This document shows, piece by piece, positions 15,049-22,045 of a stretch of 22,122 nt of DNA. The stretch spans positions 1 through 22,122 of the forward strand of contig CAYOBW010000113.1 of assembly GCA_964402115.1 (NCBI GenBank). Direction: 5' to 3'. Both the position numbers and the translations under genes were made by a program. The DNA is from CAYOBW01 sp964402115. Lineage in GTDB: Bacteria; Verrucomicrobiota; Kiritimatiellia; UBA8416; CAYOBW01. Each line of letters begins with the position of its first letter. Position 1 is the stretch's first letter. The notes under the pieces are model-generated. The model was not told where the DNA came from. It ran no database searches and was given only the letters and a program-made list of their open reading frames with translations.

Positions 15049-16235
15049 ATGTCGCCCTCGACGCCAGGTGGATCTTCCCCGAGATCTCGGGGATAGGCGC
15101 CTATACCCGTGATCTCATCCGCGCGCTCGTCGCCGCGGACGACGGCAATCGCTACACCCTGCTCTTTCAGGATGCCGCCGTGGCTGACCGCACCGTGGCC
15201 GAGATCGGGTTGGCCGGCAACCCGCGCGTGACGCTCCGCCAGGTGCCGTACGGCGTCTTCTCTCCGGTCAGCCAGCTGCGGCTGGCTGGTGTGCTGCGGC
15301 GGCTGGCGGTGGATGTCTATCACTCCACGAACTACATGGTGCCGCTGCCGCTCCTGTTCTGGCGGGGGCGCCGGACGCCGGCGTGCGTCACCACGATCCA
15401 CGACGTGATCCCGCTGCTCTTTCCCGGCCACGCGCCGCGCTCGCGCAAGGCCCGTGTCTTTCCCCTGTACCGGTGGCTGATGGGGCAGGTGGCCGGGCGC
15501 TCGACCTGCGTGGTGACCGATAGCGAGGCGTCGCGGCGCGATCTCGGCCGGCAGCTGGGCCTCGCGCCTGCCCGCGCGGCGGCCGTGCGCGTCGTGTACT
15601 GTGGCGTGAACCCGCGCTTTCGTCCATCCGCCGCGCCGCCCCCGACCGCCGCCGCGGACGCGCCCTATCGCCTGCTGTATGTCGGGCGCTCGGACCCTTA
15701 CAAGAACATCGCCACCCTGATTCGCGTGCTGGCGCGCCTGCAGGGGCGCTTGCCGCGGCCGGTCGAGTTGACGGTGGCCGGGGCGCCCGATCCCCGCTAT
15801 CCGGAGGGGCCGCGGCTGGCCCGTGAGCTGGGGGTGGCGGACCGGCTGCGCTGGACGGGTTACCTCTCGGATGCAGCGGTCGTGGAGACGTACCAGCAGG
15901 CTGCCGTGCTCGTGCATGCGTCGCGTTACGAGGGCTTCGGGCTGCAGGTGGCCGAGGCCATGGCGTGCGGCGTACCCGTCGTCTGCAGCCGTGCCGGGGC
16001 GCTGCCCGAGGTCGCCGGCGACGCGGCGCTGCTGTGCGACCCCGACGATGTGGAGGGCTTCGCCGGCGCGATCGCCCGGGTGCTCACCGAGCCGGCCCTG
16101 GCGGCGACCATGCGGGCCGCAGGGTTGCGGCAGGCCGCGCGTTTCACGTGGGCGCAGGCCGCTGACGCCATGCGCGCGATCTACGCGGAGGCCGCGACGG
16201 CGGCGGGCCGGGGGGGGGAGGGGACCGGCCGATGA
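15045..16235 (+). CDS. Glycosyltransferase family 4 protein (second of three)
   Basis: The 396-residue protein is a paralogue in style of its upstream neighbour, starting MNVALDARWIFPEISGIGAY. The donor-binding half contains YVGRSDPYKNIATLIRVLA and the EX7E motif in YEGFGLQVAEAMACG, with Glu296 and Glu304, followed by the usual GALPEVAGDAALL segment. It probably adds a sugar to a lipid-linked glycan on the cytoplasmic side. Its ATG overlaps the upstream TGA in an ATGA junction, and its own end overlaps the next gene the same way, so the three transferases are translationally coupled and likely act in consecutive steps. The last residues are rich in Ala and Gly and have no clear function. Confidence 0.92.
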   Translation: MNVALDARWIFPEISGIGAYTRDLIRALVAADDGNRYTLLFQDAAVADRTVAEIGLAGNPRVTLRQVPYGVFSPVSQLRLAGVLRRLAVDVYHSTNYMVPLPLLFWRGRRTPACVTTIHDVIPLLFPGHAPRSRKARVFPLYRWLMGQVAGRSTCVVTDSEASRRDLGRQLGLAPARAAAVRVVYCGVNPRFRPSAAPPPTAAADAPYRLLYVGRSDPYKNIATLIRVLARLQGRLPRPVELTVAGAPDPRYPEGPRLARELGVADRLRWTGYLSDAAVVETYQQAAVLVHASRYEGFGLQVAEAMACGVPVVCSRAGALPEVAGDAALLCDPDDVEGFAGAIARVLTEPALAATMRAAGLRQAARFTWAQAADAMRAIYAEAATAAGRGGEGTGR

Positions 16236-17392
16236 CACGCTTTCCCGCCAACTGGGCCGGGCTCTCGACAACGCTCTGCCACGACTGGCTGACCGGCATG
16301 CGCGGCGGCGAGCGCGTGCTGGAGATTCTCTGCCAGGGTTTCCCCGCGGCGCGCATCGCCACGCTCATCCACAACCGTGACGCGGTCTCGGAGACGATCA
16401 ACGCCCATCGGGTCAGCACCTCCTGCCTGCAGCGGGTGCCCGGGATCATGCGCCACTACCGCCTCTGGCTGCCCGCCTTTCCCGCCGCGCTGCGGACCCT
16501 GCCGGCGGCGGATGGCGACCTGCTGATCAGCACCAGCCACTGCGTGGCGAAGAGCCTGCGTTGCCGGCCCGGCACGCGGCATCTCTGCTACTGCTTCACG
16601 CCCATGCGCTATGCGTGGGTTTTCCAGGACGAGTACCTGGGACGCCGCACGCCCCGCGCTTGGCTGGCACGTCCGCTGCTGGCGGCCCTGCGGCGCTGGG
16701 ATGTGGAAACCGCCGGGAGGGTGGACCGTTTCGTCGCCATCAGCCGGCACGTGCAGGAACGCATCCGGCGGTTTTACGGACGGGATGCGGACGTGGTCTA
16801 TCCGCCCGTGGACACGGAGCGGCTGACCCCCCTGGCGCATCCGGCGCGTGGCGGCGGCGCTTTCGACCTGATCGTTTCGGCCCTCGTGCCGTACAAGCGC
16901 CTTGACCTGGCCGTGCGCGCCTACAACCGGCTCGGCTTCCCCCTGCGGATCGTGGGCATCGGCGGTGAGGCGGGGCGCTTGCGCGCCCTGGCCGGGCCGA
17001 ACGTGGAACTGCTCGGCTGGCGGGCGGACGACGAGGTCCGCGAGCTTTACCGTGCCTGCCGCCTGCTCGTCTTTCCCGGGGAAGAGGACTTCGGCATCGT
17101 GCCGCTCGAAGCGCAGGCCTGCGGCAAGCCCGTGGTGGCCTACGGGCGGGGCGGGGCCTTGGAGACCGTCGTGGACGGCGTTTCGGGGGTCTTCTTCTCG
17201 CGGCAGGACGAACCCGGTCTGTTGGATGCCCTCGCCCGCGCCGCCGATACGGCCTGGAACCCCGAAGCCATCCGCGCCAACGCTCTGCGCTTCAGCCCAC
17301 AGGTCTTTGTGGACGCCCTCGCCCGCAGCGTGGAAGCGTGTTTGGGCTTCACTTGTCGATCGTCAGGACCAGGCGCTCCGTGGGCGACGTGA
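16232..17392 (+). CDS. Glycosyltransferase family 4 protein (third of three), WbaZ/mannosyltransferase-like
   Basis: The 386-residue product belongs to the GT4 branch that begins with an HDWLTGMRGGE segment, here at residues 17-27, as in WbaZ-like mannosyltransferases and related O-antigen or exopolysaccharide enzymes. Other family marks are CYCFTPMRYAWVFQDEYL, VSALVPYKRLDLAVRAYNRL and the EX7E motif in GEEDFGIVPLEAQACG, with Glu285 and Glu293. It starts within an ATGA overlap with the preceding transferase. The final 14 or so codons run 44 bases into the end of the convergent pilP-like gene, and the last residues (CRSSGPGAPWAT) look like read-through of that antisense region and not conserved protein. 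The sugar is probably mannose or a similar hexose, by family only. Confidence 0.9.
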   Translation: MTRFPANWAGLSTTLCHDWLTGMRGGERVLEILCQGFPAARIATLIHNRDAVSETINAHRVSTSCLQRVPGIMRHYRLWLPAFPAALRTLPAADGDLLISTSHCVAKSLRCRPGTRHLCYCFTPMRYAWVFQDEYLGRRTPRAWLARPLLAALRRWDVETAGRVDRFVAISRHVQERIRRFYGRDADVVYPPVDTERLTPLAHPARGGGAFDLIVSALVPYKRLDLAVRAYNRLGFPLRIVGIGGEAGRLRALAGPNVELLGWRADDEVRELYRACRLLVFPGEEDFGIVPLEAQACGKPVVAYGRGGALETVVDGVSGVFFSRQDEPGLLDALARAADTAWNPEAIRANALRFSPQVFVDALARSVEACLGFTCRSSGPGAPWAT

Positions 17393-17858
17393 GGATGACT
17401 TCGCGCTGCTTGATCGCGGTGACCGTGTACTCGCCGACTCTGTCTCCCTTGCGCACGATCCTGCCGTCAATGAGCGCCTGTGCCTGCACCAGCTGCGTGC
17501 CCTGCACAATACCCTTCAAACGCGGGAGGGGCGGGGGCTGGCTGACTTCCGGCTCGGGTGGCGTCTCCGGCTCAGGTGGCGTCTCCGGCTCAGGTGGTGC
17601 TTGCACCACGGGGGCGAAGATGTCCCGCTGAGGCGGTTCATACGGCAGGGAGTTGGTCGGCACGTGCGAGGGACCGCTGTGCACCCAATCCGGCAGTTCG
17701 GGAATCGCGTAAAGATCGGTGGCCGGGGCATTCTCGGCTCGCAGGGCGGAGGGCTGCGTCTTGCCGCCGAAACGGAAGTAGGCCATGGCCGCCGCCACGA
17801 CCGACAAGCCGATCACGACATAGAGCTTGATCCTTTCGCCCTGCGCCTGCTCACCCAT
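17349..17858 (-). CDS. PilP/GspC-like inner-membrane component of a type IV pilus or type II secretion system
   Basis: The 169-residue protein has an N-terminal membrane helix at about 11-28, a periplasmic linker with RDIFAP at 78-83 (compare the RDPF-type motif of PilP and GspC), and a Pro/Glu repeat tract at 88-104. A compact C-terminal beta domain at about 113-168 (LKGIVQGTQ, ALIDGRIVRKGDRVGEYTV) resembles the PilP/GspC homology region that contacts the secretin. PilP proteins are usually lipoproteins, and I see no lipobox Cys, so membrane anchoring is GspC-like. It overlaps pilO by eight bases and is the last gene of the cluster. No secretin gene follows. The gene ends inside the convergent glycosyltransferase gene. 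Identification rests on position and fold pattern more than on strong motifs. Confidence 0.72.
   Translation of the reverse strand: MGEQAQGERIKLYVVIGLSVVAAAMAYFRFGGKTQPSALRAENAPATDLYAIPELPDWVHSGPSHVPTNSLPYEPPQRDIFAPVVQAPPEPETPPEPETPPEPEVSQPPPLPRLKGIVQGTQLVQAQALIDGRIVRKGDRVGEYTVTAIKQREVILTSPTERLVLTIDK
17548..17597 (-). repeat. 18-bp in-frame tandem repeat encoding Pro-Pro-Glu-Pro-Glu-Thr
   Basis: Two full copies and one partial copy of an 18-base unit (plus-strand units start at 17548, 17566 and 17584) differ at one base. On the minus strand they encode the PPEPET repeats at residues 88-104 of the PilP/GspC-like protein. The unit is a multiple of three, so copy-number changes would lengthen or shorten the periplasmic linker without a frameshift. 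Confidence 0.8.
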
Positions 17859-18405
17859 CCGGCTTCCCCTCTCTCTTCTTGCTTCCGTACACGCTGCACG
17901 CGATATCCATGCTGCAACGGTTGGACGGGTACCCGCCGCGGATCGAAACCCGCTCGACGTGCATCAGGCGGTCCATATGCTCCAGCCCATGAACCACCGC
18001 GTGCAACCCTGCAAACGATCCCTCGCAGGAGAACGCGAGCGGCGTGCGGGTGCAGATGGTCTCCTGGACGGACTGGCCCGGCGTGAGTTTGTTTACCTTC
18101 ACGTTCGCCTCGCGAACCAACGCATCGAGATCGGCCAGAAACCGGCCAATCGGCTCGGACTCCGGGAGTCTCTTTCGCAGCGTTTCAAGCGCGATCTGAT
18201 TCGCCTTGAGCGAAGCGTCCAGCCGCGCAAGCGCGGACTGTGCCTTGCGGTATTCGCCGAGCAGTCGCTGCGCTGCCAGGTTTTCGCGAGCCATGCGGTC
18301 AGCCTTGGCCCTGGCGGACCAGACCGCCACAAAACCGCCGCCGGCCGCCAGCGTCACGAAGCCAGCGAGGCAGGCCGCGTTCAAGGTTCGAATGCCGATA
18401 TGCAT
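17851..18405 (-). CDS. pilO: PilO-like pilus assembly protein
   Basis: PilO forms a periplasmic heterodimer with PilN in the alignment complex that links the inner-membrane motor to the outer-membrane channel. The 184-residue product has one N-terminal membrane helix (about 11-31), a charged coiled-coil stretch (about 35-80, ENLAAQRLLGEYRKAQSALA) and a small alpha/beta domain. Within that domain the segment LVREANVKVNKLTPG resembles the conserved PilO core. Sequence similarity in this family is low and the assignment leans on position between pilN and the pilP-like gene. It starts six bases after pilN and overlaps the next gene by eight bases. A GspM-like identity is the main alternative. Confidence 0.78.
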   Translation of the reverse strand: MHIGIRTLNAACLAGFVTLAAGGGFVAVWSARAKADRMARENLAAQRLLGEYRKAQSALARLDASLKANQIALETLRKRLPESEPIGRFLADLDALVREANVKVNKLTPGQSVQETICTRTPLAFSCEGSFAGLHAVVHGLEHMDRLMHVERVSIRGGYPSNRCSMDIACSVYGSKKREGKPDG

Positions 18406-18411
18406 GATTCG

Positions 18412-18975
18412 CTATTCGCCCAGGACCTCGCCCTGGATCGTGAATGCAATCAGATCCGAGGGCTGGTCGATTGAGCCGGTTGAGCCGCGTTCTTCGTCCG
18501 CAGTCTTGAGTACCACGTTTCCGAACATCCTGTCGCTGGTGAGCTGCCCGATGAGGGTTCCGAGCTTCGCGTGCGAGACGGACCGCCCGCTCAAGACAAG
18601 CGTTGCGCCAGAACCCTCGCGCGTCTGAAGCGAGAACTCAGTCAGCCATGTCTGGGGATCCAGGTCCTGCGCCAGTCGATCGAGCACGAGCGTCATGCTC
18701 CCGGGGCGGGACATGCGCCGCACGAACGCCAAGCGCTCGACCTGAAAGACTTTCTCCTGGACTTCCGCAATCGTTGTCGCCAGGCGTTTGCGCAGTTGCG
18801 CTTCGTCGGTTGGCGGGCGGCGCCGGGCGAGAACGCCCCGGGTGTAAACGGTATAGGCCCCTGCGCTGAAACCGAGCAGCAGGAGGTAGGCAAAGCTCCA
18901 AGCGGCGACATGTCGGATCACATATCGGCGGTGCAGCACCTGCTCCGGCACCAGATTCACGTCTCTTAGAACCAT
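18412..18975 (-). CDS. pilN: PilN-like pilus assembly protein
   Basis: PilN has a short cytoplasmic N-terminus that binds PilM, one membrane helix and a periplasmic domain that pairs with PilO. The 187 residues begin MVLRDVNLVPEQ, a version of the INLLP motif that inserts into the PilM groove. A helix lies at about 24-45, then a coiled coil (about 58-90) and a ferredoxin-like periplasmic domain with LDRLAQDLDPQTWLTEFSLQ and LVLSGRSVSHAKLGTLIGQL. Its start overlaps the end of pilM by ten bases, which fits a tight pilMNOP operon. GspL's C-terminal half is a related fold, but the separate pilM gene upstream supports PilN. Confidence 0.82.
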   Translation of the reverse strand: MVLRDVNLVPEQVLHRRYVIRHVAAWSFAYLLLLGFSAGAYTVYTRGVLARRRPPTDEAQLRKRLATTIAEVQEKVFQVERLAFVRRMSRPGSMTLVLDRLAQDLDPQTWLTEFSLQTREGSGATLVLSGRSVSHAKLGTLIGQLTSDRMFGNVVLKTADEERGSTGSIDQPSDLIAFTIQGEVLGE

Positions 18976-20057
18976 CGGACCCTCCGCATGGCCAGCCCCA
19001 ACGCCAGTGAGTAGGCGGCCCCGTCGTCCATGCTCGAGATAGCTTGCGTCTTCTTCGTGCCGATGTTCTCCAGCGGATTCATCGATCTGGCTTCGACATT
19101 CAGTTCACGCGCGAAGTACGCCGCCAGCCCTTTGACCTGCGCGCCGTGGCCATACAGGAACAGACCGCCCATGACGACAGCCGAGGCCCCCGCTCTCACA
19201 TAGCCCGCGATATTGTGCAATTCGTGGACCAACTCATCGGCGAGCGGCGCAAGCAGCTGTCCGACCGTATGAGCGACGCCGTCCGTTGCGACCGACGAAC
19301 CGGGGGCGCCATCGGGCGCGTCGGCAGGCAGCAGGCCGTGCTTGCGGAGAAGGAAAGCCGTATCGCGGGTCTGTCCTCCCAGGCCCAGGTTGTCGGCCAG
19401 TTTCCGGCTGAGGCGATCCGTGCCCCAATCGGCATTCCGCTGTGCCAGGATGCCGTCGCGGACGGCGACGACGAGCGTCGTGCATGAGCGTCCCACGTTG
19501 CACAAAAGCACGGGGTTGGGCCCGGCAGCAGAGAGGGAGTGTGCGCGTACGAGCGCGGAAGCGGCGGAGTCCACGACCTCCAGCTCGCCGCCCGCCTGCT
19601 TGACGAGTCTCAGATAGCGCGACACATCGCCATTTCTTGCTGCAACAAGCACCACACTACGCGTCCCCTTGCCCGGCGGGCCATCCGGCCCGACGGATGC
19701 GTAGTCAAGGATCCACTCCTCCGTGGAGAGGTTGAGGTCGCTGGCCGCATGCCGCACAACTGCCGCTTCGAGGCTTTCCGCCTTGCCGACCTCCACGCGC
19801 AGGGGATAGCTGCGCACCACATCGGCCGGCAGCAGAATGGCCACAGTCCGTCCGTGGAACGACCGGCTGTGCACGACGTCATGCACGAAAGACCTGACAT
19901 CTTCGTCAGCGCTGGCGCCGCGGTCGCCGGCGTGGACGTTCCGCCGGGCCGCGGCGCGAACCACCGCGATACCTCCAGCTGAAGACAACTGCAGCGCACA
20001 CATCTCCGTGCCGTCGCTGATGTCGATCGCAATCGGGTATCTGGTGGTGAAATTCAC
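18966..20057 (-). CDS. pilM: PilM-like cytoplasmic actin-fold pilus assembly protein
   Basis: PilM is an actin/FtsA-like cytoplasmic protein that sits under the pilus motor and binds PilN. The 363-residue product has the expected overall pattern. The N-terminal phosphate loop region is YPIAIDISDGTEM (7-19), and the second phosphate region is CNVGRSCTTLVVAVRDG. GTDRLSRKLADNLGL follows, and the C-terminal SxxNPxxNI-like segment is SMNPLENIG. Both nucleotide-contact loops are off consensus: the usual DIGSSS is DISDGT, and the usual Asp of the second loop is Asn. Nucleotide binding may therefore be weak or lost. The start is a GTG at 20057, 12 bases after the pilin stop, without an obvious ribosome-binding site, so expression may depend on coupling to the pilin gene. 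Confidence 0.8.
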   Translation of the reverse strand: MNFTTRYPIAIDISDGTEMCALQLSSAGGIAVVRAAARRNVHAGDRGASADEDVRSFVHDVVHSRSFHGRTVAILLPADVVRSYPLRVEVGKAESLEAAVVRHAASDLNLSTEEWILDYASVGPDGPPGKGTRSVVLVAARNGDVSRYLRLVKQAGGELEVVDSAASALVRAHSLSAAGPNPVLLCNVGRSCTTLVVAVRDGILAQRNADWGTDRLSRKLADNLGLGGQTRDTAFLLRKHGLLPADAPDGAPGSSVATDGVAHTVGQLLAPLADELVHELHNIAGYVRAGASAVVMGGLFLYGHGAQVKGLAAYFARELNVEARSMNPLENIGTKKTQAISSMDDGAAYSLALGLAMRRVRWF

Positions 20058-20069
20058 GGTCAGGGGCTG

Positions 20070-20585
20070 CTACTCATTGTCGTGCGCGCCGTCGTTCGCG
20101 ATGAGGACTCCCGTCTTCGAGTAGAACTTCCAGGCGGCTGTGCCGCTGGAGGCCTTGACCGTAATGTCGGACTCGGTGGTGTCAACGATGACGCTGTTCG
20201 TGCCGTTGAACGGGTTCGTCCCCAGGGTGGTGCCCTTGATGTAAGGCCCGAACTTGAACGTTGCGTCCTTCACGCTCGCGATGGTGCCGGCCGCGTCCGT
20301 GTAGCGCGTGAGCTGCTGCACGAAAGCCTCGCTTGGCGTGGTCGCCCCGCCCAGGACCGCTCCCGGGTAAACGGTGTTATGCTGGGCGTAATAGAGCTCC
20401 ACCGCGTTGCGCATGGAACTCAGGTTCGTACGCAGCGTGCTCAGCTTCGCGTCGTCGGTCGATGTGCTGATCTGGGGAATAATGACCATGGCCAGAATCC
20501 CCAGGATGACGATCACGATCAGCATTTCGATGAGCGTGAACGCCGCTCGCCCTTTTTGTACCGTTGCTTCCAGTATCCGCTTCAT
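20070..20585 (-). CDS. Type IV pilin / major pseudopilin with class III prepilin signal
   Basis: This 171-residue prepilin is the probable structural subunit of the pilus or pseudopilus. The leader of 15 residues is basic and ends GRAA, cleavage expected before Phe16 in AAFTLIEMLIVIVILGILAM; Glu20 is the mature Glu5 needed for subunit packing. Ala at -1 in place of Gly is seen in other PVC-type prepilins. After the hydrophobic spine the globular part contains MRNAVELYYAQHNTVYPG, as in GspG-like and PilA-like pilins, then a Thr/Gly-rich region with no Cys pair. GspG-type calcium ligands cannot be assigned with certainty. AGGAG precedes the ATG, and a strong promoter lies upstream. It is the first gene of the pilin-pilMNOP transcription unit. 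Confidence 0.9.
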   Translation of the reverse strand: MKRILEATVQKGRAAFTLIEMLIVIVILGILAMVIIPQISTSTDDAKLSTLRTNLSSMRNAVELYYAQHNTVYPGAVLGGATTPSEAFVQQLTRYTDAAGTIASVKDATFKFGPYIKGTTLGTNPFNGTNSVIVDTTESDITVKASSGTAAWKFYSKTGVLIANDGAHDNE

Positions 20586-20632
20586 CCGTTCCTTCTCCTC
20601 TTGTTTGGATGTGAACTCCTTTGAACCAGAAC

Positions 20633-20661
20633 ATTGTCCCCGCCCGGCCGCTTCTTGTCAA
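20633..20661 (-). promoter_or_regulatory. Sigma-70 promoter for the pilin-pilMNOP operon
   Basis: On the minus strand a perfect TTGACA (20661-20656) is followed after 17 bases by GACAAT (20638-20633), four of six matches to the -10 consensus. Transcription would start near 20626, giving a leader of about 40 bases that includes the AGGAG site before the pilin ATG. This is the best promoter match I found in the window. Confidence 0.6.
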
Positions 20662-20715
20662 TCTCATGCGCGCACGCGCGCAGCAGTTCGCATGATGGCC
20701 ATCGGCAGGTGTCTG

Positions 20716-20790
20716 AGACCGCTAAAGCCGGGACTCCAAGCGGGTTTCCCGCGCGATTACAACGCTTAGAGTCCCGGCTTCGGGCGGTCT
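20716..20790. repeat. 75-bp imperfect palindrome between pilC and the pilin gene
   Basis: The outer arms AGACCGC (20716-20722) and GCGGTCT (20784-20790) pair. After a small internal loop the inner arms AAGCCGGGACTCCAAGCG (20725-20742) and its partner at 20763-20780 pair at 17 of 18 positions, the exception being a possible G-U. The 20-base centre contains most of a further hairpin, GCGGG-TTT-CCCGC at 20740-20752. The element lies 66 bases past the pilC stop and 54 bases before the pilin -35 box. It could act as a terminator for pilB-pilC, an mRNA-stabilising structure, or a mobile palindromic repeat. Only three T residues follow on the minus strand. Confidence 0.7.
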
Positions 20791-20856
20791 TCGGTTATAA
20801 GGCGATCTGCTGGCACGCCCGTGCGTTTGGACCATGAGTACCTCCTTCGCAAGCGC

Positions 20857-22020
20857 CTAGCCAACGGCATGCGCCAGTTTGAACAAGGGCAGAATGACCG
20901 AGGCGACGATCACGCCCACAACCGAGCCCAATATGATCAGGGCGGTGGGTTCGATGAGGGCCGCCACCCGCTTGATAGCCTGCTCGATCTCCCCGTCGTA
21001 GTGCTTGGCCAGTCGCAGCATGACCGGGTACACATTGCCGGCTTCTTCGCCGGTGGCAATCATCTGGCGAACGGTTCCCGGCATGTAGCCGAAGCTCAGG
21101 AAGGCTTGCGCCAGGCGACCGCCTCCGTTAACGACCTCCTGAACCTGCTCGATCAGCCGTCGGTAGTAACCGTTCTGCATCGTCATGCGGGTGACGGTCA
21201 GCGCATCCGTGAGGGGCACGTGGCTCTCCAGCAGGTGCCCCAGCGTTCGCAACAACTGCCCCGTGAGGATCTTGTTCGTCAGGGGGCCGATCACCGGGAG
21301 CGTAACGGCCAAACGGTCGCGCAGGCTGCGGCCGGGCGGGCTCATCAGGAACATCCTCACGCCGAGCACCACCCCCACCGCCCCCAGGCCGTAGGCCCAC
21401 CCGTACGCGACCAGGGACCGACTGGCGGCCATGAGCATGCGGGTCGAAAAGGGAAGGATCGCTTCCTTGCCGGCAAAAAGCGGCATGAACTTGGGCAGAA
21501 CGCCTGCCACCACGAAGATCACGACCACGACGCACATCACGCCCAGGATCAGGGGATAGGCGAGGACTCCGCGGATCTGTGCGTGCAGCGCTTCGCGTTT
21601 CTCCCGCATCTCGCCGATTCTCTCCAGCGCATCGCGCAGGTAGCCCCCCGTTTCGCCGGCCCGCACCATGCTGACGAAGATGCCGTCGAACACCCGCCCA
21701 TGGCGACTGAGCGCCGCCGAGAACGGCTGCCCCTCTTCCATGTCCTTGCCCAGGCTGTGCAGGACCGTGCGCAGCGCCGGGTTGGCTGTCTGCCCCTCCA
21801 ATGCCCGCACGGCATCCGTCAGGGACGTGCCAACCTCCAGCATGAGCGAGAGCTGCGAAGTGAAGTAGATCAGGTCCTTTCCGGAAACCCGGGCGCCGGT
21901 GCGCCGCAGGCCCGGAAGGGACGCGGTTCGCGCAGGCGCCTCGGCGTCCGGCGCGTCTTGCCTTGCGCGTGAACTCGCGGCTCTGGCGGTATCGATTGCC
22001 ACGGCGGTGTGCCCTCGCAC
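20857..22020 (-). CDS. pilC: PilC/GspF-type inner-membrane platform protein
   Basis: This polytopic platform protein couples the assembly ATPase to pilin extrusion from the inner membrane. The 387 residues contain two GspF domains, about 50-174 and 253-375. The duplicated signatures are MVRAGETGGYLRDAL (first) and MIATGEEAGNVYPVML (second). Membrane helices lie near 152-174, 205-225 and 357-380. The first 45 residues are Ala/Arg-rich and probably disordered. The start is a GTG at 22020, 25 bases after the upstream ATPase stop, with AAAGGCGG about 18 bases away; a GTG nearer the domain (Val45) is possible but less likely. It forms an operon with the pilB/gspE gene, while the pilin downstream has its own promoter. 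Confidence 0.93.
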   Translation of the reverse strand: MRGHTAVAIDTARAASSRARQDAPDAEAPARTASLPGLRRTGARVSGKDLIYFTSQLSLMLEVGTSLTDAVRALEGQTANPALRTVLHSLGKDMEEGQPFSAALSRHGRVFDGIFVSMVRAGETGGYLRDALERIGEMREKREALHAQIRGVLAYPLILGVMCVVVVIFVVAGVLPKFMPLFAGKEAILPFSTRMLMAASRSLVAYGWAYGLGAVGVVLGVRMFLMSPPGRSLRDRLAVTLPVIGPLTNKILTGQLLRTLGHLLESHVPLTDALTVTRMTMQNGYYRRLIEQVQEVVNGGGRLAQAFLSFGYMPGTVRQMIATGEEAGNVYPVMLRLAKHYDGEIEQAIKRVAALIEPTALIILGSVVGVIVASVILPLFKLAHAVG

Positions 22021-22045
22021 GCTGGAAGCAGCCGCAGGCCGCCTT

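Noticed and set aside
20821..21972. A 383-codon plus-strand frame opposite pilC
   Set aside because: The minus-strand reading has two clear GspF domains; this one is His/Gln-rich shadow sequence.
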